From NCBI GenBank assembly GCA_026545765.1, contig CM048844.1:62001-126000 (forward strand): a DNA stretch of 64,000 bases, given 5' to 3'. This document shows, piece after piece, positions 1 through 10,869 of this stretch. The position numbers were made by a program, and so were the translations under genes. The number at the start of each line of letters is the position of its first letter. Position 1 is the first letter of the stretch. Source of the DNA: Plantago major. Its lineage: Eukaryota; Streptophyta; Magnoliopsida; Lamiales; Plantaginaceae. The notes beneath the pieces were generated by a model. That model was not told the DNA's origin. It did not search any database and saw only the letters and a list, made by a program, of their open reading frames with translations.

Positions 1-861
1 AATGGTACAAAGATGAGAGGCTCCTTGCTAGGTGAGGATCAAGCGTAAGAACCAAACGCCACTACTCCGTAAGGACCGCACACTGAGTGGGATAGTGCCG
101 TTTGCTAAGTGTCAAACCGGATGAGACTTTACTCGAGAGTGATCATGGATCGACTCAGATAGTGCTCGATGTGACTAGCGAGAAGACTTGTTCAAGTGAC
201 TTACTTGGTTTCCCTTTGCTTAGGATATGTGCCCTATTTATAGGCTACCATTGAGATGGAAGGCCTTGCTAGGATCGCGCCATGTACGGCCAGGATTGAG
301 CCACCAATGCTAAGATGAGGCCCATAGCCCAATAGTGAAGCTTGGCCCATGCCATCTCGGGCTTTAGGTAATTTGGTCATTATTGGGAGAGTTCTTGAGG
401 ATGTGCCAGAGTCCGCCGAGATCTCGTTCGAGGGGTCGGTCCGATGTCCGATCCGACAAGACTCGTTGTCACCGAGGAAGTTCCTCCGTCTCATTCAACT
501 CTTCCGATTCGAGCTCATGGGTTCGGACATCTCACTCTTTGGTGCGCACTTGCTTGGTAGCCTATGAGATGGTCATGCCGGATCCGAGTTAACTTCAGAC
601 GGAGTCTTCGGGTCGAGAGGGTGCCGACTTAGCACTATGCTCCTTTCCTGTGGAGGCTCTGACCACTGGGTCGGATCTAGGGTTCCGGTCGCCTTGCAGT
701 CCTAATCCTTTGTCCCTTTCTTCGGGTGGGTCAACCATAGGTGGTCCGCCGGATCGGACCATCGCTCGACATAAGTGCCTCGGATCCATCGGATGACTTG
801 GGATGCCTTAGGATTCGCCTCCTAGGTCCTTTATGACGGATTGACATATTTCAGATCAACA
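1..861 (-). repeat. 3' LTR of the retrotransposon (left, cut by the window start)
   Basis: This is a direct copy of 12826-13686: position 1 (aatggtac) matches 12826, and both copies end in TCAACA. Read on the minus strand it starts TGTTGA, with U3 first. The first 47 bp of the plus-strand form (TGTTGGGGTC...) lie outside the window. It differs from the right copy by many 1-3 bp indels and a smaller number of clear substitutions. The plus-strand ORFs seen here have no homology and are chance. Confidence 0.95.
235..242 (-). promoter_or_regulatory. TATA box of the left LTR
   Basis: The plus strand reads tatttata, giving TATAAATA on the minus strand in the context CCTATAAATAGG. The same box sits at the equivalent place in the right LTR. 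Transcription from this copy would start about 30 bp further left and run out of the element. Confidence 0.6.
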
Positions 862-876
862 TATGTCCCCTAGTTT
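862..876 (-). other. Polypurine tract beside the 3' LTR
   Basis: Directly inside the left LTR the minus strand reads AAACTAGGGGACATA and then enters the LTR at TGTTGATC. A purine-rich tract with a G4 run abutting the 3' LTR is the expected plus-strand primer of an LTR retrotransposon. The purine run is short and interrupted by C and T, so the exact cleavage site is uncertain. Confidence 0.6.
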
Positions 877-1461
877 CCAAGTATCTTAGTAGAAGATAGT
901 TGTGGAACTATTGTTTTGGGAAGTGTTTGAGGAAAAGAACTGCTTCCACCAATCCGCTTTATCCCGATGAAAAAAGGTGTACTCAGATTGTGGCCATCGA
1001 CTTAGTCTCTCTCCTTTTGTCTTTTTCTAAAACATCGCTACATCCGAGGGAGAAGGTCCAAGAGCAACGGCGAAGAAAAAGAAAAAGGGTATTTGTAATG
1101 GAGACTAAGTTTAGGCTCAACATCGGTAGTGTAATTTTGATGAGCTACGGCGGACCGTAGGTGTGTGTCCCGTCCAACCAGCTGTGGGTTGGGAAGGTCC
1201 AAGGGTAATCGCCGAGTATACGAGGTTCCTTGTGGACAAGTTATGTCACGATAAGTCAAGGCGTCCAAAAGATGATATCTGGAGCTCTCGTGTTGTCGAC
1301 GCCCGAGAGAGGGAGAGTTGTTGTATTCATATATCCAAGAGGTAAATTCGCTGTACCCATTCGCCATTTCACTTGGTATAATTGTACTATACCGCTGGAT
1401 GGTTCTTGATCGACGGAGATTAAATCAAAAATCGCGACGGTTGAGTTCTCGATATGGCCTC
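877..1461. other. Non-coding region upstream of the antisense gene
   Basis: No pol or gag homology is seen on either strand. It lies between the polypurine tract and the TATA box of the plus-strand gene, so it probably holds that gene's upstream promoter as well as the 3' untranslated part of the element. It contains an A/G-rich stretch near 1070-1095 (gaagaaaaagaaaaagg). The overlapping short ORFs at 900-1480 look random. Confidence 0.5.
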
Positions 1462-1469
1462 TATAAATA
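1462..1469 (+). promoter_or_regulatory. TATA box of the antisense (plus-strand) gene
   Basis: The sequence TATAAATA stands in the context GGCCTCTATAAATAGAGG, a textbook plant TATA box. About 30 bp downstream is a CA-containing start-like stretch (catttctcatc, near 1490-1500). It is followed by an untranslated exon, a good 5' splice site at 1622 and a 3' splice site just before an ATG. It points toward the element's pol genes, opposite to LTR transcription. Confidence 0.65.
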
Positions 1470-1621
1470 GAGGGGTCCGCCATTTCTCATCGCTTAGAGA
1501 GAGAATTTTGCATTCCGAGTACATCCGGCAACTACCAAAGAATCCAAGCGAGCAAAGAGCGGTTCAAGCGCGTGATCTTGTGCAAGTAGTCAAGTCACTT
1601 TTTCCAATCATCCGAGTCCAA

Positions 1622-1880
1622 GTAAGTTCACTTGTCTCGCCTTATGATTAAATCATCTCGTTGTCTTTCATCTTCGTTACTCGGATGTATGCTTATGATG
1701 TGTAGTATAGTTGATAACCAATACGCATTTGATATTGACTAACACCAATAAGTGTAGTATCGACCAACTAACTGCATGAGTAAGTCGCTAGTTTTGGTTT
1801 TAAGTTGGCCACTTTAATATACATAAACGACCTCTGACCGCCATCTTAGAGCTTACGATATTGCTTTCTCCTTTCCCTAG
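1622..1880 (+). other. Predicted 5'-UTR intron of the antisense gene (259 bp)
   Basis: The 5' splice site reads CAA|GTAAGTTC at 1622. The 3' splice site has a clear pyrimidine tract, tgctttctcctttccctag, ending at 1880. The intron is T-rich compared with the flanking exons. The next exon begins G-ATG, with the ATG at 1882. This is the best-supported intron in the window, but no transcript was examined. Confidence 0.6.
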
Positions 1881-2028
1881 GATGTCCGAGAGTGATAGCC
1901 AAACCGATCCAAGGTCGAGGGATATGACCGAGGCGACATCCTTAACCGATAGCTCCGGGAGATTGAGATCGTGGATGATGATGTTCGAGGTGGGGCAAGC
2001 GCCACATCCGAAGTCGGAAGAGCCCGAG

Positions 2029-2226
2029 GTAAGTTCCTTACTTTGGTTAGTTGTTCCATTCGGTCCTCCGAGGCATCCGGATTACCCGCGAGTGTCGCAT
2101 GTGCAGTTATCAGAAGCGCTCAAGAGACAAGCTCATGAAGTTATAGGAACTCCGCCCGGTCGAAATGGCCAGAATCAACTTCCGATAGAGATCCGATTTT
2201 AATTCGCACCCTAGGTTATAACTTTA
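2029..2226 (+). other. Possible second intron of the antisense gene
   Basis: A strong donor (CCGAG|GTAAGTTCC) is at 2029. Possible acceptors are caccctag at 2214 and aactttag at 2226. Retaining the segment gives an in-frame stop at about 2200 (ATCCGATTTTAA), which supports removal. The acceptor choice is uncertain. Confidence 0.3.
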
Positions 2227-3262
2227 GGAGTAATCCTAATCGAGTCCTGCTTGCTCCGGATCCGCAGCGCCAACCATCGAGGAAGTGCATGATACTGGAA
2301 GCGCCCCAACTTGAGCATCTTGAAGAGGGTGAGGAGGATCGCAGTTGTCGCCCTATCCGGACTGTAGAGTTAGGCCCTCATCCGGGAAGATGAGGTGGAG
2401 GAAGATGCGGGCCAAGATTCTCGTTCAAGAGGAAGAAGGTGCGAGCCTTCCGCTAATGTGCTCCGGTAGAAACCGGCAAGGTGGCCGAAGCCTGAGGGTG
2501 GCCGAGGAAGAGCGTCCGAGAGACCGAGGAAGGGTGAGGACGCTTTCCAAGTGAAGTTCCCTGCCTAGAGATCGTGTCACCACCCCAATCCGGAGGGCGA
2601 GTTAAATGAAGATGGTATCATACTTGTGCCTCAACCATCCGAAGCCATTAAGTGGATGAGCTCCGAGAAGATATGAGATCCTCGAGTGTGTGGAGATTCT
2701 CATCCCGGACGAATCTCATGCTTTTTACAATCCGCCTGCCATATGTCCGCTATGAGATAAGTCTTCATTGGGTGGCTACCCGTATCGTTCGAAGTTTCGA
2801 GATTTTGAACAGCATGGGTTCGAGTCCGCATCGATCATCCCCAACTCCTCTAAACTTGATGTGCTTCGAGTGCTATGTAAATATAAAGGCATTCCGCTTA
2901 ACTTCGATAATTTCCGTAAATTGTTCAATATTAGTGTTAGTAGTAGGAACACTGTTCTATACATTCGTATGTCGCCAGCATACACATTTTCGCTGATCCT
3001 CGTCCTCGCTGGGAATCCAATGGTTCAAGAGGTACATTTTGTCCGTCTGCCTCAAGCCCGGCAATCCGGGCGGAGAGGCCCACGTGGCATTTCGAGAAGA
3101 AGTTCTTCGGGTAATTTGCCGATTGAAGCCACCGCCGAACATCCTTGTGGATGCAAGCTGCCCATCAGAGTCGAGCCGAGAAGTACTTCTTCCGAGGTTT
3201 GATATGTCACCGCTTTTCGCCGCTTGTCCGAGCCAAGTTTTTGTGGCATATGGAGGATTTGA

Positions 3263-3338
3263 GTAAGTGGTTTTCTTTACCTCCGATTGGTTGTCCGGCC
3301 GGTTGTCTGCTTATCGACTATATGATTATTATTTGTAG
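3263..3338 (+). other. Possible short intron of the antisense gene (76 bp)
   Basis: The donor is TTTGA|GTAAGTGG at 3263 and the acceptor ATTATTTGTAG ends at 3338. The segment is T-rich, and 76 bp is a typical short plant intron. A further donor-like GTGAGT is at 3819, but no clean acceptor was found for it. Confidence 0.4.
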
Positions 3339-4753
3339 ATTCTTTGTATCTTGCAACTTATTGTGATTCGGATGTGCCTTTCGTTCGAGTATACGGCGTC
3401 GACTATGCGGGAGCCGGTTGCCAACAAACGCCGCGAACGGAAGGAGTTGGCAGGGTTCTCGGACCCAGATTATCAAGACGCCCACCGTGCTCCCGGCGAA
3501 CGAGCCAAGGAATGCCGCCAGGTTCCGAGCGAGGAGTCTCGAGAGTCAGCGGGCGTAAGAGGCCCAAACCATCCTTACCTGCATAAGGGTAAGGTGGTCG
3601 CAACTAAGGGCTCAAGAAGCCTCCGAGATCCGTGGCGCGAGATCCTCCCGCAAGCGGATCGAGCGCAGCGGCTCCAAAAAAGCGCTCTTCCGAAGGTCTG
3701 AATCCTCCCGCCAAGAAGGGCAAGGGAAAGGTGGGCGAAGCCTGAGCCGGAGCCGGATGTCAAGTGGCTGGTTGTCGCCGGAGCTAGAGCGAATCGGAGT
3801 TAATCGCCGCCAAAGAAAGTGAGTTTTAAGCTTTCCGCTGGTTTCGCATCTTCGTGATTCGAGGTGTCTAACGCTCGATATTCCATTTTGTTTTCACCAT
3901 ACCGCTGTTGAAGCATGCTCCTTGGTGGCGCCTGAGGGCTACCGAAGAAGATCTAGCCAAGGCCGAGGCGCCCGGGCGATTGAAGTTGCCTCGGTTGACA
4001 AAGACTGAGCGCTCAAGAAGGCCAGAGTCATAAACAAGAGGCCGAGCCTGAGACGGCCAAGATGAAAAGTGCCATTCGATCTTTGGAGGCTGATTTGAAA
4101 GTGCACCAAGATAGTTTGACGATTTCGTGGCCGCCTCTGACTTTCAAGGATAAGATGTCAAAGAGCTTCGGGAGTCCTGGACAAGGGTCGCCCAAGATTT
4201 CTTGATTCGACTCCTACAAGTTCTTGCTCGAGTCAAAGTATGATGAGGCCCACAAGATGGTTTTGATGCAGCCGTGGAGCAAAGTGGAGGAAAGGTTGGG
4301 TCTGGACGATCAGAATTTGGAGGCCGAGGGGTATCCGCCTTTAAAAATGGAGACGGCTCTGACTTCGCCCTGAGGGTGTCTTGGATGTAGATTTGCTTAA
4401 GTGTGAATTTGTGGAGTCGGGTTTGACGAGTCTGAGGGCAAGAAGTACGACCATGGTGGTCCAGATTCCCATCCTTCGCCCTGGTGCTCATGTCCACTGC
4501 TGCTCCATTGAGGACCACTGAGCACAACCGAGATCGGCCGATTTTGCCCGGCCTGCCCAAGGCTTTGATCGCGACTGACCGATGGAGGAGTGTCCGCCTT
4601 TCGAAAGAGGTTGAGGCTCGGAGAGAACGGAGGATAGCCCAACAAAGAAGGTCAAGCACCTCGGAGAAGGATACGGCGGTCCTTCCTGCCTCAACCTAGT
4701 TCGTCCGAGTGGCGGAGGTAGTGAAGACGGGGTATGCCCCGGATTTCTTGTAA

Positions 4754-6879
4754 TAGGGTGCCTCCCGGCCAAAAAGAACTGTTTGTCATTTTTGCCCATC
4801 ATCTTTTGTTTGTACAAACACTCTTTTTTGATGAATGTTGTCGGTTCGGCCCTTAATGGCTCTAACTATTTTTGTGGCCAATATGCTATTGTTGTCGCTT
4901 CCATCCTCGCACGCTTAATTTCAGATTTGACAAGAACTCATCAACTCTTGTAGACTCGGATAGTGGACTGACCTTTGAGATCCATATCGCCAGACATTAG
5001 TCCGCTCGATTCAAATTCGCTTTGGGTCTTTGGGGACGATCAATCGTTGTACCCATCCGAATCGGAAGCTATAATAAACTGGATCACGAACGGTCCGGAG
5101 CCACGTCTTAGAGTGGTCAGGCTTTCGAGAACAAGGACCCCCTTGTATCATGACAAGTTAAGACGATTCGGATGCTGACTTGGTGTGTCTTTCCGAGTTG
5201 CTTCGGATGTTGTTATGTTAGCCCCGAGCTTGGTACATCCGAAAGTGAGTAGCATAGTCGGTATGCTCAACCGTGTGGATGGATTGTTGTCAGCTGGAAG
5301 TCAAGAGCTAGGCCCATGCCCAAGCCCATCTCCCGTGAATATGGGACACGGTCCGCTCGATTGGTCTTCTTTCTATATATACTCCAACTTTGTACGGCTT
5401 TTGATTAAGACATCGCGCCCTTTTATAGTAATCAAAGGTTCGGAGCTCGAGTCCGAGCGGCTGGTGAGCATGTTTATGCCATTACTCTCGCCCGTGATCT
5501 CGTCCCAAGGGTTTCTCCTGCTTCGAAGTCTACCCGGCTGGTTCTTTGGTGAGAGTCGGAAATTAGTTTGCTTGGAAAGCTACCGATCCTCGGAATACGG
5601 TCCAGACGAGTTGGCCTAAAAAATTTTGCTCAACAATTCCTCCGATCGTCAGCTAATCTTCTTTCTCCGGGTTATGGTCTTTATCCGTGACTTTTAGCCC
5701 CGAGAGGTAGATTAATGGATGGTTCGAGGGTCTTCAAATAGTCGGTTTTGAATCTCAATGCATCCGGCAATCCGCTCGTTATGCGCCTGGGCGCATAAGT
5801 CGGCAGAATTGGTTTGATAGAATCCTTCCAAGATTTCGTGGTTCGGCCGTAAGAAACCGCTCAAATGTTGGAAGGCTTTCACCAAATCTGTTGTGGTCTA
5901 GTTGCTCGCTTCTGATGGAGGGAGACTTGTCACCTTGAATAGGTCTCTTAGCTCGTCCTTGAGGATGTGTATCCGAGCGGTTTAGTTTTGTTGATGACTG
6001 CATTTCCATGATTGAATGCTCGAGGGAGCTATTTGCAATTTTGGAATGGGATCCCCCACAATGTCAACTTGTTCGGATTCGGATCATTGAGGACCTTCGA
6101 AGTAACCTTTTGGTGGCTCGCTTGTCTCGCACCTTAGGTCTTTGTCCGAGCAATTTGGTTTTATCGGTCGTCGGTTCCGTAATTGAATGCTCGAGGGGCT
6201 ATTTGCACTCGAACGGAGTCCCCGATAATGCTGGTCTTGTTGGGACTCGGACCAATGGGGCCTCCGGAATGACTTGTTTGATCCAACGATCCGGCTGATC
6301 GCTTCCAAATATGGTGAATCTGGTGTGTTCATGGTATTTGGTATGATGCGATCCGGATGGTCGCAGTGCTCGGAGCTTCGCTGCTCAGAGTGATGAGATA
6401 TCTTTTCCGTAATCGATGAATGGCCTAGGTTACATAGTCCGTTGTCGTTAAACCTTGACCGTCCAAGGGGCTTGAAACTTCCAAAGGAGTAATCAAGGTT
6501 CGACGATAGTTCCTTCTTCTTCCTTCGCCTATAGATGCAAAGGGCGCTTGTTCGGATGGGGTTTGATTTGGTAGCTTAGGTTAATTGGGAAGCTTCGCTG
6601 TAATAGTAGAAAAGAGAGTAGGGGCTTGTGTTTGTGAGCTCAATTTGGGCTCTTCGGACCGACTTTGTAACTCAGCATCGCTGTAATGAAAGCTGCTTTG
6701 TCAAGGTTTTGACAATCGCTTGATCAGGTTAGTCCGGTCCGGATCAATGTATGAACAAGGTCCGGATCAAGAAGTTAAATATCCCCGAGGACATGATTAT
6801 CGACAATGCTTATGAAATCCCAGTTGTATTGATTTGACGGAAATCATATTACAACTTGAGGGCTTCGAGGCCTTTTTTC
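4754..6879. other. Non-coding region between the antisense gene and integrase
   Basis: This 2.1 kb stretch lies downstream of both convergent genes. It starts with a T-rich stretch resembling a 3' UTR (4790-4880) and contains the tandem duplication at 5966-6310. A plus-strand ORF of 144 codons at 5185-5619 has no recognisable domain and may be chance. Variations of gtccgag and cggatc recur throughout, giving a loosely repetitive texture. I see no other gene. Confidence 0.5.
5966..6310. repeat. Two-copy tandem duplication, period about 171 bp
   Basis: The block around 'ttgaatgctcgagg' at 6012 recurs at 6183, with flanking similarity: tccgagcggtttagttttgt against tccgagcaatttggtttta, and ggatcattgaggacctt against ggaccaatggggcctcc. 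The copies are clearly diverged. Tandem repeats in the untranslated 3' part are common in Tat/Ogre elements. There is no visible similarity to the satellite despite the similar period. Confidence 0.65.
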
Positions 6880-6896
6880 AAAAAAAAAAAAAAAAA
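6880..6896. repeat. A17 homopolymer
   Basis: Seventeen A residues follow ggccttttttc, just beyond the end of integrase (on the minus strand this is a T run downstream of the pol stop). It is a homopolymer of low information and a likely site of length error. Confidence 0.9.
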
Positions 6897-6955
6897 CCAA
6901 ACACAAAAAACAGGTCGACGAGATAGAGGAAGGTGACAGTCGTTGCCATACTTCT

Positions 6956-8010
6956 CTAAGTGTAAAACTTCTGGAGATTCTTGGCATTCCAAGTTCTCTT
7001 CAAGGCCCCGCTTGTTCATCTTCTAGTTCAAGCTTCCATTAACTCTCGCCTCAAAGAATCTTGTATGGCCCTTCCCACTGGGTTTAAGTTTTCCCACATG
7101 ACTTAGTATATCGCCTCTTCTAAGGACTAAGTCTCCAACTTGTATGTCCTTGGGAAAGACACGCTATTGTAGGCTCGAGCCATGGCTTGGTGTCAAGGAT
7201 GTCGGCCAATGCCTTATCGCTTGTCTTCAAGGAGCTCAAGGTCGAGATCCTGCGAGCTCATTACCAACTGGGTCAGATTCACGATTCTCCGGTTGCTACC
7301 ACCTCTCAAGGGATGACCGCCTGCATCCATAGACCAAGGAAAAGGTGTTTCTTGTGTAGCGTCGTTGTTGCTCGATGCGCCTAAAGGGCCGCCAAGATCA
7401 TCCGCCTAACTGCCTTGTGAAGTTCTCAACCTTTTCTCCAAAATCTCGACTATGGTCTTGTTGGTGGTTTCCACCGACCATCGCTGGGGTGGCCAACGAA
7501 GTAAAGCGTTGTTCTATTTTGAAGGAGGAGCCACCTTCAAATTGACGTAAAATTGTGCTCCATTGTCCAAACTAACACTGTGGGAGTCCAAACCGCAGAT
7601 GATGTTCTTCCGCATGAATGTCCTAACTCGCCTCGGTGATGGCTGACATCGCTCACTTCTCACCCACTTAGTGAAGTATTCTATCGCCACTATCAAGAAC
7701 TTCTTCCGATGCGCTCGTGGAAGGGGACCAACTATGTCTATACCCCATTGATCAAATGGGCAAGCTATGATTGACGTAAATCATAGGGTCGGTCGACGGC
7801 GGTATGTCGGCATAGTATCGGCCTTCGCAGTGCGGCGTGTTGGCGGCCCATATCGATGGTCGGCCAATAGTATCCTTGCCTTATGATTTTTTGCCAAGGT
7901 TCTTCCCCAGAGTGACTTCCACAACTTCCGCGTGGATCTCTTCCATCGCAGCTACGCCTCGAGGATCTAGGCACCTCAAGTGAGTTCCATCAAGGATCTC
8001 TTGTAGAGGT
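6956..8010 (-). pseudogene. Integrase domain of pol (C-terminal end of the polyprotein), frame-broken
   Basis: On the minus strand the order is as follows. The zinc-binding region lies near 7830-7935 (CGSHSGE then IIRQGYYWPTI); its two histidines are recognisable but its Cys pair is lost to frame shifts. The catalytic core has the first Asp in WGIDIVGPLP near 7740, then YFTKWV, the second Asp in LDNGAQF near 7560, and the catalytic Glu in VETTNKTIVE near 7455. The C-terminal part has VGDLVLRR near 7130 and ends WNAKNLQKFYT with a TAG stop at 6956. All three catalytic residues can be read, but in several frames. The enzyme would insert the cDNA into host DNA. The indels would abolish function unless they are sequencing errors. 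Confidence 0.88.
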
Positions 8011-8099
8011 CTTCTCCTAGAATAAAGTATCTGCTGCTCGACATTGAATCTTCCCGCCTCTCAGATCCACATGTAAAGTACCATCCTCGAGGTAACGGA

Positions 8100-8580
8100 A
8101 TATATCGGCCATCCAGCTTCTTTTCGTGCTCAAGAGAAACATCTCTCCGCTAGGGTTCGCCAGGAGGATTCTGCGGTCATCAGATGACACTTCGTGTCCA
8201 AAGCTCCTAAGGCCGAGGCGCATTGGAGAGAGCATCGCTTTTTCATTCCACTCTCCGTGAAACCGGTCGAGAGTAAATTCTTCAAAGTGCTCAACCTCTT
8301 TTCCGAGGAGCTCCAAGTATTTGATCATGTTAGTCCTTGGTGGTAAAGGATCCGGAGAACTGGATTGCACGAGCCGCGAGTCCGTAGGCTTTGATTCTTT
8401 TCACCAAGGGCTTTTCCATCCTTAGGCCGTGATAAGTGCTTCATACCGCCTCGTTGTTCGTCACCTTAAAGTTGAGGGTGATGGCGCATCGAGCTTGGCT
8501 CCTTCGTGACTTTCAAGGAAAACTCCTATTCCTCCCAACCGTCCGTTGATGATCCATCCACTTGTAATGTCCAACATTCT
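8100..8580 (-). pseudogene. RNase H domain of pol, frame-broken
   Basis: The minus strand reads VDGSSTDGW near 8550 (first catalytic Asp), NFKVTNNEA near 8460 (catalytic Glu) and QFSGSFTTKD followed by NMIKYLELLGKEVEHFEEFTLDRF near 8250-8370. A linker region with YLEDGTL precedes integrase. This is the usual Ty3/gypsy RNase H that degrades the RNA template. An in-frame stop and frame changes separate the motifs. The Asp of the DSQL-type motif is not readable. Confidence 0.82.
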
Positions 8581-8699
8581 CTGCTTCCTTCCTTTCCTCC
8601 TAGAGTGGGAGGGTGCTTTCAACCTTCCGCTTCTTGCTCAAGATGCATTGTCGAGATATCGAGTTCTTCATCCAAGAAACATGTGCCTCACTCTTAGTG

Positions 8700-10030
8700 A
8701 ATCCTCCATAGGTTGGTGATATCGAGTCATAGGTCGGATGCTAGCCTTTGTGTCTCTTCACTTCTTTCCCTCCACTTGATTCCTTGATCCGCTATCGCCA
8801 CATAATCGGCCTTTTCCTCGAGTCTTCGTTCTCCTTTTCTACTTTCTCCGGATAGTCTACCAGAAGTCGGCCAGACTTGTGCTTTCGCGATGGGGCTTGG
8901 TAGCCAATATCATATTCACTTAGCTCAATAGCCCATTTGATAGGCCCCGATCGATCCGTTTTTCCAAGACATATTTGAGTGGCTTATTTGTAAGGACCAC
9001 AACCGATGCGATTTCAAGTAAGGCTTCACCGCCATGTATAAACCAAAGGCAGGCGAGCTTCTCCACCTTGACATATCCGCTTCGATCCTACAAGCGCTTT
9101 GCTCAAATAGTAAATTGGTAAATTTCGTTGTCTTGTAATCGCATCAAGATGTAACTCATCGCTTCACCGGTGGTAGCCAAATAGAGATAAAGAGTTTCAT
9201 TCTCCATGGGTTTAGATGTAAGGGCGTAGAGGAGATACTTTTTCAAGTTTTCTGTGGCCTCTTCGCACTCCTCCGCCCATTCAACTTGTTTCCTTTCCGT
9301 AAGGTTTCAAGAAGGGAAGGTTCTTCGGCGACTCGAGATAAACGGCTCAACGCCATTACCTTTCCTAGAAGCTTCAACTTCATTGATGGTCTTGGGTCGC
9401 AGGCATCTATGATTGCCTTTATCTTCTCCGGTTAGCACCGATGCCTCTTTCTCGTGACCATGTAGCCAAGGAATTTTCCTCCTTTACCCCGAAGTGCACT
9501 TTTCGTGGTTCACCATTCCATACTTCCGAGAATGGAAAAGCAATTGTTGGGTGTTCATGTGCTTGCTTTTCACGAGCATGTCATCCACATAGACTTCCAT
9601 GGTTTTTCCCAATTCTTCCTTGAACATCTTATTTACCTGTAACCACAGGTAGCCTCGTGATTCTCGAGGCCAAAGGGCATGACTTGAAGCAATTCTCCTC
9701 CGCAAAGAATGCCGCTTTCGATGTCTTCGAGCCATCCTAATTTGGTAAAGCCTTGGTAAGCATCCATGAAGCTTAGAAGTGCGATCCCGCAGGAATCAAC
9801 CACTGGTCTATGCGCGGCAATGGATAGGATCTTTCGACAAAACTTGTCGAGTCCGGTGAAGTCATTGCACATTCTCCACTTTCCCGGAGCTTTTTCGACG
9901 AGGACTACGCTGCACCCAATCGTAGTATCCGACTTCTTCGATATGACCCGCTTATCAATTTGTCAACCTCCTCTCGCTATGATAGCATCCTCAATCGCCC
10001 AAAATCTTTCCTCTTTTCGGATGTGCTAAT
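8700..10030 (-). pseudogene. Reverse transcriptase domain of pol, frame-broken
   Basis: Readable RT blocks on the minus strand are a GKWRMCNDFT-like block near 9865, LLSFMDAYQGF near 9760-9780, MPFGLENHEAT near 9650-9680, and the catalytic YVDDMLVKSK at about 9562-9591 (YVDD codons 9580-9591). The thumb and connection region reads through 9480-8750, with a KWAIELSEYDI-like stretch scattered over frames and terminal LLVDYPEK near 8850. At least five frame changes occur. The YVDD motif itself is intact. It copies element RNA into DNA, primed at 12756-12775. Confidence 0.9.
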
Positions 10031-10199
10031 CGTCAGAGGATCCATGTTCGCACGGTGAATCGTGATCCTCGTCTATCCTCGAGGTCATCTGCTCCAAGTA
10101 AAGATGTCGCGATTGTCCCAGGCGTGTGATGAGCTGCCTATTTCCGCGCTTATATCTGCTCCAACCGAAGTTGTTCTCTCGTGATTTCCTTCACCGCTG

Positions 10200-10590
10200 A
10201 CCTCTTTCAAGGCTTCATGGATTCTATCCTAGCTGCCTTGGGAACTTTTCTCCGAGCGACCCAATACCAATTTCTTCTTTGGTGGTGTCGAGTGTTGAAG
10301 AATGGTTAAGAGGGCCCTTGGTGACCGAAAGGACAGTTCTGTGGCTCCTCCGTCGACATGATGTAACACTCCTGTGCTTCTCCGATGTTGTTCATTTCTT
10401 CCCCACGCCATTCGGGGTTGGAAACTTTACCCTATTGTGTAGGGGTGAGGCAATTGCTCAATCAAGTTAAGTCCCGGCCCAAGATCACATTATAGTCAAG
10501 GCCGTCAACTACTACGAAGAGAATAGTCCCGTCACCCTTGCTTGAAAAGGCGCCCATAGAGACTTCAGTGGTATGTTTCAATGGGCGCAC
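10200..10590 (-). other. Linker between protease and reverse transcriptase
   Basis: The minus strand shows scattered, low-complexity coding remnants (for example ECYIMSTEE-like words near 10350) of the type found between protease and RT in Tat elements. No catalytic motif is seen. It belongs to the same pol polyprotein. Confidence 0.45.
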
Positions 10591-10835
10591 TACGCATCTC
10601 TCCAAAACCTACCAATGAGGTGTATACTCGTCCATATTGTATCTCGCTTGTGTGCATTTGCTCGACAAATTTTTCGATATGACATTGAGGAGCTTCTGTC
10701 GATCAAGACTTTGTCGACTTTGTAAGTGGCAATCACTAGAGAAACAACCAAAGGGACATCGTGGTCCTCGAGATCTCCTCCAGACGCTGGTGGGGATCTC
10801 ACTATCGCCAAAGGTGATTGATTTGTGCCTTTCAA
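10590..10835 (-). pseudogene. Aspartic protease domain of pol, active-site motif altered
   Basis: An open stretch of 81 codons on the minus strand contains DHDVPLVVSLVIATYKVDKVLIDRSSS. Retroelement proteases have D-T/S-G-S-S here, preceded by hydrophobic residues (VLID). The frame, spacing and upstream 'DxPLVV' block fit, but T/S-G is replaced by R-S, so the active site is lost as written. It lies between gag and RT as expected. The enzyme would process the Gag-Pol polyprotein. Confidence 0.75.
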
Positions 10836-10869
10836 AGTCGGTGGGCCGAAGCCTGTCGTTGTTTCTAAG

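Larger units (their letters stand above)
1882..4753 (+). pseudogene. Antisense extra ORF of a Tat-type element (gypsy-type transposon domain), frame-broken
   Basis: The gene runs opposite to gag-pol. Its first coding exon (1882-2028, MSESDSQTD...) is acidic and Ser-rich and ends at a consensus donor GAG|GTAAGTTCC. Positions 2700-3260, read in changing frames, resemble the plant 'putative gypsy type transposon' domain: an IPDESHAFYNPP-like start, then GFESASIIPNSSKLDVLRVL and a short basic-aromatic stretch near 3020-3110. Positions 3950-4340 encode charged, Ala/Glu/Lys-rich helices (ATEEDLAKAEA, SAIRSLEADLK). A plausible C-terminus VAEVVKTGYAPDFL ends with TAATAG at 4751. Several small indels and stops break the frame, and introns explain only some of them. 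Tat elements are known to carry such antisense ORFs; their function is unknown. The minus-strand ORF at 4144-4659 is a shadow. Confidence 0.55.

Noticed and set aside
4144..4659. 171-codon minus-strand ORF
   Set aside because: It is antisense to the helical C-terminal part of the plus-strand gene, shows no known motif and is biased by Ser/Pro/Arg codons mirrored from that gene.
5185..5619. 144-codon plus-strand ORF as a further gene
   Set aside because: No domain, no promoter or splice context, and it lies in the repetitive 3' non-coding part of the element. Kept only as a remark in that region.
5966..6310. Origin of the 179-bp satellite from the 171-bp duplication
   Set aside because: The periods are similar but no shared words longer than chance were seen.
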